Shown here: one piece after another, positions 12,101 to 24,600 of the stretch
How the letters are laid out: each line of letters opens with the position of its first letter
How positions within the stretch are numbered: the stretch's first letter is position 1
Program-made: the position numbers and the translations under genes
The notes under the pieces: model-generated
Seen by the model: the letters and a program-made list of their open reading frames with translations, nothing else
What the model was told of the DNA's origin: nothing
The model's database searches: none
Source of the DNA: Adineta ricciae
Lineage: Eukaryota; Rotifera; Eurotatoria; Adinetida; Adinetidae
NCBI GenBank assembly: GCA_905250025.1
Contig: CAJNOJ010000209.1
Coordinates: 1 to 64,000 of the forward strand
Direction: 5' to 3'
DNA: 64,000 nt

Positions 12101-13073
12101 CAATGAACAAAATAAACGTATACCACAGATAATGAATGGAAGTGATTGGGTTTGTTCGATTGACTGGCAAAGAAAGTGTATTTTATGTAAAAATATCTAT
12201 TTTTAGTACGATTCACAAGCATACCGTGCGTTGAATCAAGCACTTGGACGATGCATTCGACATAAAAACGATTGGGGAGCATTAATCGTATGATAATTTG
12301 ATTCTTTTCTACTCAAAAAATTCCAGTATGATTTGCTTTAGATTGTTGATGAAAGAATTGTTAATAATGTGAATGATAGGCATTTTAATAACAAAATATC
12401 TCTTTGGATTAAACAACGTTTATTTATTTCCCGAAATTATGACGAAACAATGACTGGACTAGAAAAATTTGCTAGTGAGATGAAATTATCCGATGAAATA
12501 ACAACAATGGAAAATGACCAACAGAAAGAAAAGAGCATTGGTGATGACGATGATGAACAACGACGAATTAGTTCGGTAGTTCCACCTTTGACGGGTGAAT
12601 TGAGACAACGTTTTCTTTTTCGAATGAAAATCGTTCCATCATCTGTTTTAGACATACCTAAGAAGGTTGATGAAGCGACAGTCACCTATCGACAATGGAA
12701 AATACTTGATATAAGTGATGATGAAGATAATCACGACAACAAACTCGTCAATGAGAATCAATTAAAACCTGCAATAACAAAAACTTTCGAAAAGTTCATG
12801 GCTCAACGACCGATAGCAATGACACCGCCATCACAAATTCCAACGCAAGACGCGACGCCAGTATCAGAGAGGAAGGAAAACAAGAAATTCAAAAGCAAGT
12901 CTTCAACACAACAATCGAAATCGACTCCACCAGTACCAATTTTATCTCAAAAACTACAAGTGATACAAACACAACCCATCATTGACTTAACAGGTGATGA
13001 TGATGACAAAGATTTCGTTCAAATCATGCCGGCAATATCTCAACGATCTGCCAAAAAGTTGAAATTAACATGA
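9182..13073 (+). CDS. BRIP1: BRIP1/FANCJ-type iron-sulfur DNA helicase, 10 exons
   Basis: 5'-3' DEAH helicase of the XPD/FANCJ/RTEL1 family that unwinds G-quadruplexes and acts in interstrand-crosslink repair. Exons: 9182-9221, 9342-10088, 10141-10669, 10728-10868, 10920-11213, 11264-11513, 11559-11751, 11818-12149, 12207-12287, 12342-13073, giving 1,112 residues (human 1,249). Walker A is SPTGTGKT (K54). DEAH lies at 261-264, split by an intron, followed by NIEDCARES, a FANCJ signature. Motif V/VI blocks SEGIDFSDNNAR and ALNQALGRCIRH also point to FANCJ rather than RTEL1. Candidate Fe-S cysteines are C158, C175, C211 and C218, with unusual spacing. The divergent acidic tail carries two SUMO-interaction-like motifs. 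The 66-nt intron 11752-11817 has no in-frame stop, so retention would add 22 residues. Confidence 0.93.
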
Positions 13074-13652
13074 AATTTGTTTAGTCGGATAATAATATTT
13101 ATATGTAATTATTTTCTCTTCTGAGTTCTCATTCTTTTATCATTATAAACTCAAACGTGAATTCGTGTATATTAGTTCTTAATACATCCGGTTATCATGC
13201 CTTCCATTTTGTGAATAATTTTGTATCCTGGTATGTGTGTGTGTGTGTATGTGTTATATTAATCGGACCAAATTGATCAAGAAAGTAAATAAATTAAGTT
13301 ACATTTACCATATGACATGAATATTAAGTTTGAAAGAAGTATCGGCGTTGTTATTATTAACATTTTCGGACGGAGAAGTTAGCCAAATTTCACTGTCATC
13401 AATGCAAAAATCAGCATGGCAATCCTTGCTGGTAGAAACATGAATATGTAGATGAGTGAGAATGTTTTGTTTACTTTAAGAAGAGAAGTAAAACGTTCGT
13501 TCGTTTTTTTTGTTTACACACAAACGAAAGATTTCAGTCGATAAAAACGTGGCAAGTATTTTACACATCTGAAACTATTAATTCTTCTTCTTACCTTATT
13601 ATAAAATGTATAGAGCAAGATTATGTATTTATATACGTCGTAATTCCCTCAA
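13074..13652. other. Intergenic spacer between BRIP1 and the glycosyltransferase gene
   Basis: No coding signal. A short TG dinucleotide run lies at about 13234-13248 and a candidate poly(A) signal (aataaa) near 13289, which may serve BRIP1. Confidence 0.6.
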
Positions 13653-14750
13653 TTGATAGATTTACTTAGCGATCAAATGAATTCTATTCGTACCAGGACA
13701 TCAGCATCAATAAAAGCCCTTGTGTCATCATATCGAAGTGGCACTTTGTCTCGAAACATTTTTATTATAAGTCTAATATTATTTATTTGTTATTCATACG
13801 CTTACTTTCTCGACTCGGAAAATTTGCCGCCAAACACCGATTTCGATATCACTTCGTACGCTGCGTTACCTCTTCATGTTATTCTTCATGAAGAAGTGAA
13901 AGATCTCCAGAAACTATACTATCGAAATATCAAATCTAACCGTAATTCATCTTATCCATTGATCACTGGTGATACATTTCGTGCCATTGCCGACCATGTT
14001 TTCGATGAACTACGACAAGACAAATTCGAATCGATGCACTACGGTGACGTAGTTTTCGTCAAGGGCGACATGTTTTTTAGATTTTTCCATGGACCATTTA
14101 AAAACATCGACACACCATTTGTTCTCGTTTCCCACAATACTGATAGCCCAGCGCCAGGAGAACATCGACTTCGTTTAAACGACAAACGTATTCTAGCATG
14201 GTATGCGACAAATCCCTCTATAACTTTTCCTAAACTCTATCCCGTACCGATCGGATTCCCCAATACACATTGGTCAAGAGGAAATAGTTCTTTATTGCTA
14301 CACGCAGCTGAAAAATATCGAAGACCTTGGCATAATCGATCAACTTTGTTGTACGTCAATTTTTCGCCTTTCACCAATCGATACGAGCGTCCCAATGCTC
14401 TTGGTCGAGCAAAGATCTTTAAAAACGTTCAAATAATCAAAGATCGCATTTCTTTTGAAACCTATTTGGAACATCTTGGTAACGCAAAATTTGTTCTATC
14501 ACCACCAGGGAATGGTTACGATTGTCATCGAACATGGGAAGCTTTACTCATGGGAGCTGCACCAGTCGTTATTCGATCAGGAGCTGATTCGTTATTTAAA
14601 CAACTTCCCGCTGTTGTTTTGGATAGATGGGAGAATCTCACTGAAAGATATCTATCATCGTTGAACTTTCGATCATATGATAATTTAACACCAACAGTTC
14701 TCTTTGCTCGCTATTGGCGCCAAAAACTTCGAAAGCATCGTTTTCATTGA
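13653..14750 (+). CDS. Exostosin-like type II membrane glycosyltransferase
   Basis: A single-exon reading frame of 365 residues. A basic cytosolic N-terminus is followed by one hydrophobic segment at about residues 36-55 (NIFIISLILFICYSY), the layout of a Golgi type II enzyme. The C-terminal half carries an exostosin/GT47-like motif, SPPGNGYDCHRTWEALLMG, the nucleotide-sugar-binding region of that fold. The middle has MFFRFFHGPF and VSHNTDSPAPG. Donor and acceptor sugars cannot be assigned. Met9 is an alternative start that keeps the membrane anchor. A poly(A) signal lies at 14927-14932. It could be a metazoan xylosyl/exostosin relative or one of the protist-like glycosyltransferases often seen in bdelloids; sequence alone does not separate these. 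Confidence 0.8.
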   Translation: MIDLLSDQMNSIRTRTSASIKALVSSYRSGTLSRNIFIISLILFICYSYAYFLDSENLPPNTDFDITSYAALPLHVILHEEVKDLQKLYYRNIKSNRNSSYPLITGDTFRAIADHVFDELRQDKFESMHYGDVVFVKGDMFFRFFHGPFKNIDTPFVLVSHNTDSPAPGEHRLRLNDKRILAWYATNPSITFPKLYPVPIGFPNTHWSRGNSSLLLHAAEKYRRPWHNRSTLLYVNFSPFTNRYERPNALGRAKIFKNVQIIKDRISFETYLEHLGNAKFVLSPPGNGYDCHRTWEALLMGAAPVVIRSGADSLFKQLPAVVLDRWENLTERYLSSLNFRSYDNLTPTVLFARYWRQKLRKHRFH

Positions 14751-15621
14751 TAAACGTGTTTGACTATTTGAGAGTAGAAGAATTTCATGTGAGAGTAATT
14801 TTATTGTGTCGATACAATGCACTGTAAAAGAAAAGAACTTGATTGACTTTTCTTTTCTCTTCATAACATATTTTCACTCGTTGAAACTGACTATTTTTAG
14901 TTCTCTCCTTGCATTTGTAAATTTTCAATAAATCATCTCATGCTTTATTCATCAAACAAAAAGCATTTGTCAAATGTGATTAGATTTACGTAAAATCATT
15001 TTTCTCCAGGAAATATTAAGACCGATCTTATTTGAACTTATACAACTCCTACTTTCTAAACTCTTCTACTATCTTCAATTGACCATAGCGACCATAAAAG
15101 CAAAGTACATTTCTCATCTCGAGCAATTCCGAGGTGGATAAACGCATTCGTGTTGAACCTGATCAAATTTTGGATATCAAATCTATGGAGAATCGATACA
15201 TCCTTGGTTGAATATTAAAACCATCACGTTTCATTGTAAAATCAGTCAACTAATCAGACGATTTCTCTTTCTCTACCGAGCCGTATTCTAGGCTTTTCTT
15301 CTCTCTTATTTTTCGTATTCCGTTTTCTTCTCATATCGTCAGTATTCTTTCTCCAGAGACGACAACGACAATAACATTGGACTCTCGTCGTATTTAACTT
15401 TAATTTTGTTGAGTAATCGCTTGTTTCTATCGTTTTCTTCTGTCAGAAATCACTACCGACAAGAGAATATCCAGCACTAGATTTTCCTACGCACAAAAAA
15501 AAACAAAATCTTTTCTTCTTACTCAGAGAAAGTGATTTCAGAAGAGAAAAAGAATGCTCAGATGTGTGTTTAGACACGTGATATTGCACGTTAGCACGAC
15601 GTTCGACTGTTAACCTTCGAA
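14751..15621. other. Intergenic spacer upstream of the giant gene
   Basis: No supported gene. It includes the poly(A) signal of the upstream gene at 14927-14932 and pyrimidine-rich tracts around 15250-15440 that may belong to the promoter or 5' untranslated region of the following gene. Confidence 0.5.
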
Positions 15622-18600
15622 ATGTATGTCAATGATATTGGCGGGTTTCAATACAAAAGAATGATCAGATGCTGTTGGATACTTTTCTTTGTTCAATTTA
15701 TTCTTCTTGTTGGTAAGAATGTTTGTCGAAATTTTCGAGCAGAACAAGTTTGAATGTGATTTCGACATTTAGATAGTATTCAATGGGCAAATCCAGCAGC
15801 TATTCCTCAGATCTGTTCCAAGGTAAGATTGTTGATGATCGAATGAATTTCATTTACAATTTCAAAAACAAAAAAAAGCTCATTCCGTCGCAACTTGCAA
15901 GTCTTTGGAGACACTTTTAATATCTCACATAGTAAAGTGCGTATATTGCAATTAATCAACCATCAGTCTTACACTTGCATGTTGTTCACCGGAGAGCTCC
16001 CTCAGGTCGATTGCTATTAATCATATGTCTTGTATAGAAAAGAACTTAGCTATTTTCATGAAATTTGATCAAATATTTTCACAGACTAACAATCATGATC
16101 AAAGAAAATTAATGATGTTTTGCAAAAAGACTAAAAGTTCTTTGTTGTATTCATCTAGCTTCAGTCAATGCTTTCTTTTGGTAAATACCAAACATCTCAA
16201 ATCTCTTCAAATATAACTTATGTTCCTCGCCTCTATGCTCAAAATTTCCTTGCTTATTCTTCTATCGATGATTTTCTGTTGTTCATTGAACCTAAACATC
16301 AGATCCATATCTATGACGCTCAACATGTTCAACTCATTCTTACTATCAGTACAGTAGATGTAATCATTGCTACGTCATGTACTTCATTGATTTCTGAATC
16401 TCCGCATGAACTTTTTTTTATCTACGCAAATTATTCCTCAACAAATATCATCGCTTTGCGTGTGTGTCAAGTACGATTTGATATTGATCGGCGAGATTTC
16501 ACTCAAAACTATTGTATTCAACCAATCACACTGCAATATGATCAACCGAACTTACGCGTTTACGGTTTTACTATAAAACGCGATCATGCAGGAACGAATA
16601 AGTCTCTGGTATTCATCTCTGCAGAAATTGGTCTGATCTATAGTATTTTCGATACTAAAACCGGTATTTTGTTGAGCGAACCATTAGTCTTAAATGAAAC
16701 ATTGAATGAAGGCAGCGTTGTCTTGTCTTCGTCGAATTCAATTTATTATGCCAGTAAACAAGAACATTTAATTTATGAATTACGCATAACCAATGATTTT
16801 CGTTTGACTTATGGCAATGTCACCAAAGGCAAAGCGATTAAATCTCCCTTTGGTCTAATCGCTGATGAATGTCATCATTTGTATGTAAAACTATCTGTAA
16901 ACTTGGGTCGATTTTTCGTTTTATTCATTAGATACATTGCGACACGTTCTATGATATTGATCATGTACACACAAGAATCTGCAACAATACGAAGCGTTTT
17001 CTCTAAAGCATCCGATTTACCAATAACACTTGAAAGAATTAATGCAACGACGTATGTTTACGCAACAATCAACAAAAATGCAAAAAAGACCCAACCTTAC
17101 TGGATGTTTAACTTCTTATATTTTACTGGTAGGTTAAACTGACTAAAACGACGTGTATCACTGTTCAATTTGTTCTTTAGAACCGGAGAAAAATCTGCCT
17201 CCAACGCGCCATCCTGGTAGGAATCAAACTTCTTTATTCGCTTTGATTGTTGTTTTGATTTTTGTACCGCACATCATAACCTGCTTAGACCGCCACTATC
17301 CTTCCCTTTGTTGTTATCTATAGTCATTAATATGGATGAAACACCGGTGGTCGATATTACCGCAATCGATAGTGTTTATTTACCAACGCTTTGGCCGTTG
17401 TCGTATTCGTTATTGTCTATGACGAATATGACGAGAGTATACACACAGTTTTTTTCCACACCGAGAAAACCGTTCGGATTGTTTCGAAAGAGAAGATTGA
17501 AAGCAGTGGAACTGAACAGTACAACTGATCAAGGAAATGCATCAATGCAAATATCAGACGATGATGAATCACAATCTGATTCATTTCATCTTATCGATCA
17601 TGAAGATGGTCTCGAAAACGATGAGCTTTTACGACCTGATTATAATGATTTTGATGGTGCATCCCTAAATTATGAAAATGGAACGGAAACTCGTTTACCA
17701 CAAGATACATATTCTGATTCGAATTTCTCTCCTGGTCTTCGATACAATGGTTCATTAGCTAATCCGAATGGCATATCCAGCGATTCCGATACAAAAAGTC
17801 GTTCTCATCAATCTCGATTACCGCATACTAATGCTTCTACAAATTCTGATATTAACAAAAGCTCATCATTTCGCGATGATGAATTATTACTAGATTATTT
17901 ATTGAACCATTCCATATCGGATTTGGCGTCTCTTAACAATACGGATAATATTCTCGAATCGATACCTTCCACTGATGACTTGAAAATCTACTTCAAACAT
18001 CGAGCAAATCTTACCGAAGATCAAAGAATCCAGATAGAAGCTTACCTTGTTCAACGAATCTCATCAGATCCATATCTTGCCTCTAAATACATTACTAGCA
18101 CCATCGATCCTGCCATACCTCCTGTCAATGACAACTATTTATTACCTAAAGATGAACCAGCAAAAGAATATTCTCAAGACATGCTATCCTATATATTGGA
18201 TCGCTTCAATCAAACAAAAGCAGTGGAAGAGAATTTATTTTCCTATGATGAGTTACAGACTTATTTAGAAGGAAACAGAGATTTTACACTAGAAAAACAA
18301 GGGTATATTAAAGCGTTCTTAGCTACACAGAACTTACCCGATCAAAAGCAATTATTTGAAGATTCAACATTAGCTGGCCTACCAACGACAACTCTTCCGA
18401 GTGATAACGAACTTAATGAAGATGTACAACTCGAAGAACTATTGAAAAAGATACCACAATCTGATTCCGAATATTACAATTTGTCTACTGATTCGGAAGA
18501 AATATTAATTTCCAAAGATGACCTTCGATCTTATATATACGGTGAAGGAATGTTATCGAAAGAACAACAAACACAGTTCCAAGCTTATGTTGCCACACAA

Positions 18601-21600
18601 AACTCTTCTGATCAATATCTACTCACCAAGTATATAACAACAGCAACAATTGCTACCACTACTATTGCATTATCGTCTGAAATAGAAGAAGTACCGGAAA
18701 ATCAATTACCATCAAAGGATTTTACAAGTAAAGATGAAAACGATGATCAGCGTCCGAAGGAAGAAATATTCATAGATTTTGAACAAAACAACCGCACGAA
18801 CGACACTGATGATGGTTGGTTCAATGCCAACGACTTACAAGGTTATCTCGAAGGACACGCTAATCTTTCTGATGCTCAACAAATACAGATTGAACGATAT
18901 CTTGCCAAGCAACCATCTCTTGACAGAAGTCTATTTACTAAGCATTCAACGACAACAACAACATCAATATTGTTAACTACAACATTCGTATCGAGTGACA
19001 ATACCGATCCAGACAATGTCGAAGAAGAAAATCCAGATGAAAAGCCTAGTGTAGATGATATACTCGAGAAGATACCGGAGGCAGATACCGAACATTTTAA
19101 CATCACTGTAGGATCGGAACAGGTACTGATCGCAAAGAATGATCTTCGATTGTTTTTCGAAGGCGTAGGAAACTTACCAAAAGATCAACAAAAACAAGTC
19201 GAAGCATATTTAGCTTTGCAATCGCTCACTGAGCGCCGCAAGTCGACAGAATATTTGCCAGCAACGGCACCTGATGATATTTCGTCAACAGTTCGTACGA
19301 ATTCTGACTTCGTAACTGAAAGACAAGACCATGAACCGTTAATCGATGCGGAATTACTTCCATTACTACTTGAACACTTCAATGATTCCGTTGAAGCTCG
19401 AACATCCTCAATTACAATTGATGATTTACGTTCGTATCTACAGGGAAAAGGAAATCTGTCTGAATTTCAACAGGAAATTATCAAAGAATATTTAAGCAAA
19501 GAATTATCTGAAATTCAAAGTTCACCTTCTGTAGATTCAACTAGTACAGTTCCACTATCTACTACTATGGTCGTGCAAGAATCACTCGATGATAGCAACG
19601 AGCATAAAGATAATGAATTAGAAGATTTGTTAAATAGAATATCATCTACTGATTCTCACTCTGGCAACTCTTCCAGTTCTACTGAAGAAATATCAATTTC
19701 AAAAGATGAGTTACGTTCCTATTTACAAGGACGCAAAAATCTCTCCAAAGCTCAGGAGACGCAAATTGAAAACTACATTTCGAAATTACCACTACCTGAT
19801 CAAACATTATTTTCAAATTATCTCACTACCACTACTCCTCAATCTTCCACTACCTCAACATCCGTTTTAGACATCAACTCCATCCTACAACCACAAACTA
19901 ATCTTTCCTCAACTCATCATACTGATTCAAAACTCCTCTCAACCATTCTCCAGCATCTCAATCACACCCTCAACACCTCCTTCACCATCAACGATCTACA
20001 ATCCTACATTCAAGGACACACTAATCTCTCTACCGATCAACAACACAAGATCAAAGAATATCTCGCCGAACACTCATCACCACTACAAAACATCATCTCT
20101 CAATATTTACAGACAACAACAACGTCACAACCGTCCAGCACTGTAACTCCACTGAACATCGACGATGATGAGAAACTAGACGAGTTCCTGGCGAAGATTC
20201 CACTGAGCGATCCAGAGCAAGTGGCGATTAGCAGAGAAGATCTTCGATTGTATCTACAAGGTCGAAGTAATCTATCGAAAGATCAAGAAGCACAGATCGA
20301 AATGTATCTAGCAAAGGAAACAACAGTCGACGAAACAAAGTCTTCGCAGTATGTGACGACAAGTAGTCCATCAGCGAGTGAGGGTGAAGATGTTGAAGCA
20401 ATAGTTGATGGATTAGAGAAGGGAAAGTACTCGAATGAAGTTGTTGCTGCTATCGTTGAACATTTGAATCGATCAAGTGATGCAGAAAAGAAGATTCCAT
20501 TTAATATTCTTGATCTGCAATCTTATCTACAGGGGGATAAGAATTTATCATTAGCTCAAGAAGAACAAATCAAGGAGTATCTTGATAACAATCGATCTCC
20601 TCTTCAAAATATTGTATCTCAATACACCAAGGATCTCACAGATTCATCAACTATTGCTCCAATAACTAGTGATGCAGAAATAGAAGATTTCTTGGAGAAC
20701 ATAGTTGACATCAGCTCAAATGTCTTCAACATTTCTACAGACTCAGAGTCGAGAACAATTTCAAAAGACGATCTGCGATCATATTTGAAAGGTCATGGAA
20801 ATCTGTCAAAAGCTCAAGAAGCACAAATCCAAACGTATTTACACGAATTGTCTGCAACAAATAGTGCACTATTTTCCAAGTATTTTACATCTACTCAAAA
20901 ACCACAAAAAATACCCCAAGAACGAAATCAGTCTTCTACTATCGATACGGACGACGATATTGATTCAGAAATATCTCTACCAAGTGGCAGCGAGAGTAGC
21001 TCATCTCAGTACTCCACGACGACTCGAGTATCTCCTGCGCGCGCACCAGTTGATGATCATAATGAAGAAGAAAAGTTCAAAGACTTTTTAAGGAAAATTC
21101 CACAAACTGATTCTAATTATTATAATATTTTCAGTGGTCCTGGAGGACAGTTGTTCTCCAAAGATGACTTATTGTCATTCCTCGAAGGTCGAAGCAACTT
21201 ATCAAAAGAACAACAAGCTCAAATTCAAGCATACCTAATTAAAGAATCACCAGCTGATCAAGAAACATTTGTGAAATTTCTAACCAGTACAACAAAACAA
21301 CCAACAACAACGACATTTAGTAGCAAAGATGTAGAGGACATGGATAAAGTCGAAGAAATACCAGCATCTATCCTTGAGAAACTGAATCATATCATCGCCA
21401 CAGAAAACAGTTCATTTACTTTAGATGATATCCACACATACCTTCAAAAACGCGGCAATTTATCAGCAGTGCAACAATCACAAATCGAAGACTTTCTTGC
21501 TAAACAACCAACCTCCATTAACAAACTTTTATTGTCGAAACATTTCACAACTACTCAACCATCAAGCACAATATATTCATCGGAAGAAGGTATCACTCTT

Positions 21601-24600
21601 GATGATCTACTAAAGAGAATACCATCCGCTGGCTCTGATTATTTCAACATTACTACCGGATCAGAGCAGGTACTCATTGCAAAGGATGACCTTCAGTCAT
21701 ATTTAGAAGGGGAAAAGAACTTATCAGACATCCAACAGGCACAAATCGACGCATATTTGACTCAAAGATTATCAGCGAACCGAAATCTTTTTTCCAAAAA
21801 GTTAACTACTATGTCAACTCTAGAATCATCATCGACGTCAAATCCAAACGTTTATCAACAATATATTCATGCACAAAATCAGACAACCGGTCTAGAAAAT
21901 ATGCCGTTTACCGCTGATGAGTTAAATGCCTACATCCAGGGTCGGAGAAACACATCATTAGTTCAACAAAAGCAGATCGAAGACCATCTCGCCAAACAAA
22001 CAGCGTCGACCTCCACTCCGGTTTCGCGATCTTCAATCGGTGTGCTTGTTTCAACAGAGGCACCATTGTCAGATGATAAACAACGTGAAGAAGAAGTTAA
22101 GTTACAAGACTTAATAAATAGATTACCAGAAATAGATCCACATTCTGTCAACTACTCGAACGATTCCGAACAAGTTCCTATTTCAAAAGATGATATACGT
22201 ACATATTTACAAGGGAGAGAAAATTTATCAAAAGCACAAGAAGCACACATAGAAGCATATCTGGCTAAACATTCATCATCCGCTCAAAATATACTTTCGA
22301 AGTATTTAACAACCAGTACTTCGAAACCGAGAATACCTGTGACTGCTGGAATCAACATCGGAGAATTCTTTCAAAGGGGAACGAATAAATCGCTTACTGA
22401 TCTTATACAGAATGAAGAATATTCACAAAAAAATTTACTCATGCTATTCGAAAAAAACTACAATCAGACAAACTCGACAGAAGGAAAATCGTTCAGCGTG
22501 GAAGATTTACGATCCTATGTACAAGGACAAGCAAATATATCGGCAGAAAAACAAGCACAAATTCAGATCTATTTAGCTGAACAGTTACATTCCAATCAAC
22601 ATATGTTTTCACAATATTCGACTACGGACATATCGCCTGGCAGCAGTTCGACGCTTGATGACGCAAAATTACAAGAGCTTCTCGATAAGATTCAAGTAGG
22701 CGATTCTCTATACTTCAATCGTACTGGCGATCAAGAAAAATCAATCTCCAAAGATGATCTACGTTCCTATTTACAAGGACGCAAAAATCTCTCCAAAGCT
22801 CAGGAGACGCAAATTGAAAACTACATTTCGAAGTTACCACTATCTGATCAAACATTATTTTCAAATTATCTCACTACTACTACTCCTCAATCTTCCACTA
22901 CCTCAACATCCATTTTAGACATCAACTCCATCCTACAACCACAAACTAATCTTTTCCCAACTCATCATACTGATTCAAAACTCCTCTCAACCATTCTCCA
23001 GCATCTCAATCACACCCTCAACACCTCCTTCACCATCAACGATCTACAATCCTACATTCAAGGACACACTAATCTCTCTACCGATCAACAACACAAGATC
23101 AAAGAATATCTCGCCGAACACTCATCACCACTACAAAACATCATCTCTCAATATTTACAGACAACAACAACGTCACAACCGTCCAGCACTGTAACTCCAC
23201 TGAACATCGACGATGATGAGAAACTAGACGAGTTCCTGGCGAAGATTCCACTGAGCGATCCAGAGCAAGTGGCGATTAGCAGAGAAGATCTTCGATTGTA
23301 TCTACAAGGTCGAAGTAATCTATCGAAAGATCAAGAAGCACAGATCGAAATGTATCTAGCAAAGGAAACAACAGTCGACGAAACAAAGTCTTCGCAGTAT
23401 GTGACGACAAGTAGTCCATCAGCGAGTGAGGGTGAAGATGTTGAAGCAATCGTTGATGGATTAGAGAAGGGAAAGTACTCGAATGAAGTTGTTGCTGCTA
23501 TCGTTGAACATTTGAATCGATCAAGTGATGCAGAGAGAAAGCATACATTTACAGGTGATGACTTGCAATCATTTCTGGAAGGACATCGAAACTTCTCTGC
23601 ATCAAAATTAGACGAAATCAAAGAGTATCTAGCTAATCAATCATCTGCAATTCAAAATATATCTTCTCACTACTCAAAGGGTCACCTTGATCCTAGACTG
23701 GATGGATACACTAACGGTGGTGACAGAACTCTGAATGATCTCTTGGAACGACTTTCTTCAATCGACGCATACCGTCTCAATTCATCTACAGATGCGGAAC
23801 GGTTAGCCGTCACCAGAGAAGAATTACGGTCTTACCTACAAGGTCGTGGAAATCTTTCCAAAGCTCAAGAATCTGAAATCAAGGCATATATCGCTAAACA
23901 ATCACCACAGGATCAGGAATTATTCTCGAAATCGATGACATCGACTGAAACTCCATCCACAACGTTGGTGACTGTTGTCGAGAAATCTACACAATCGCAT
24001 AAAGGGAAGAAAGGTGGTTCTAGTAAAAAACTACAAACAACAACTGTTGATTATAACAAGCCAACGACAGCATTCGAAGAAAGTCTATTCTTTTTCGACG
24101 ACTTGCGAGCTTATTTACAAGGTCGGCGTAACTTATCACCAGCAAAAATCGCACAAATCCAAGCTTACCTAGCGAAGCAAGCAGCGGCAAATCAAAGTAT
24201 ATCGTTGTTGTTTTCAATCACCACCCGACCAACAACAGCAGTCACCTCGAGGACTGGCAAATCGTCTGATGAGCAGCTTACCGAAGATGATGAACTCAAA
24301 GCGTTATTAAAGAAAATACCATTGGTTGATTCAAAATTTTACAATGTATCTACCGGTTTAGAAGAAGCATTGATTGCGAAAGACGATCTACAATCTTATC
24401 TAGAAGGCAAAAGAAACCTATCAGCCACTGAGGAAGCTCAATTTCAGATGTATTTATCCAAACAGCCTTTATCAGATCAAACTATGTTTTCGAACTATCT
24501 GAGGAAAACAAAAGTACCAGACGAACTTTCTACACCTGGCATGGATGGAAAATTAGTAACGAATAACGGAAATGAAGATCATACACAACAATTGCTACCA

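Noticed and set aside
9182-13073. RTEL1 instead of BRIP1
   Set aside because: GVTVDFP resembles RTEL1, but NIEDCARES, the SEGIDFSDNNAR block and the ALNQALGRCIRHKNDWGAL stretch follow FANCJ, and the RTEL1 harmonin-like and RING-type tail is absent.
13234-13248. TG repeat as a possible bdelloid telomere-like tract
   Set aside because: A simple dinucleotide run, not the hexamer-type telomeric repeat, and inside a gene-dense region.
17308-17331. Independent start of the giant repeat protein just before 17332
   Set aside because: A phase-correct splice (17216 to 17324) links the repeat exon to the upstream signal-peptide exons, which suits a glycosylated, membrane-anchored protein better than a start without a signal peptide.
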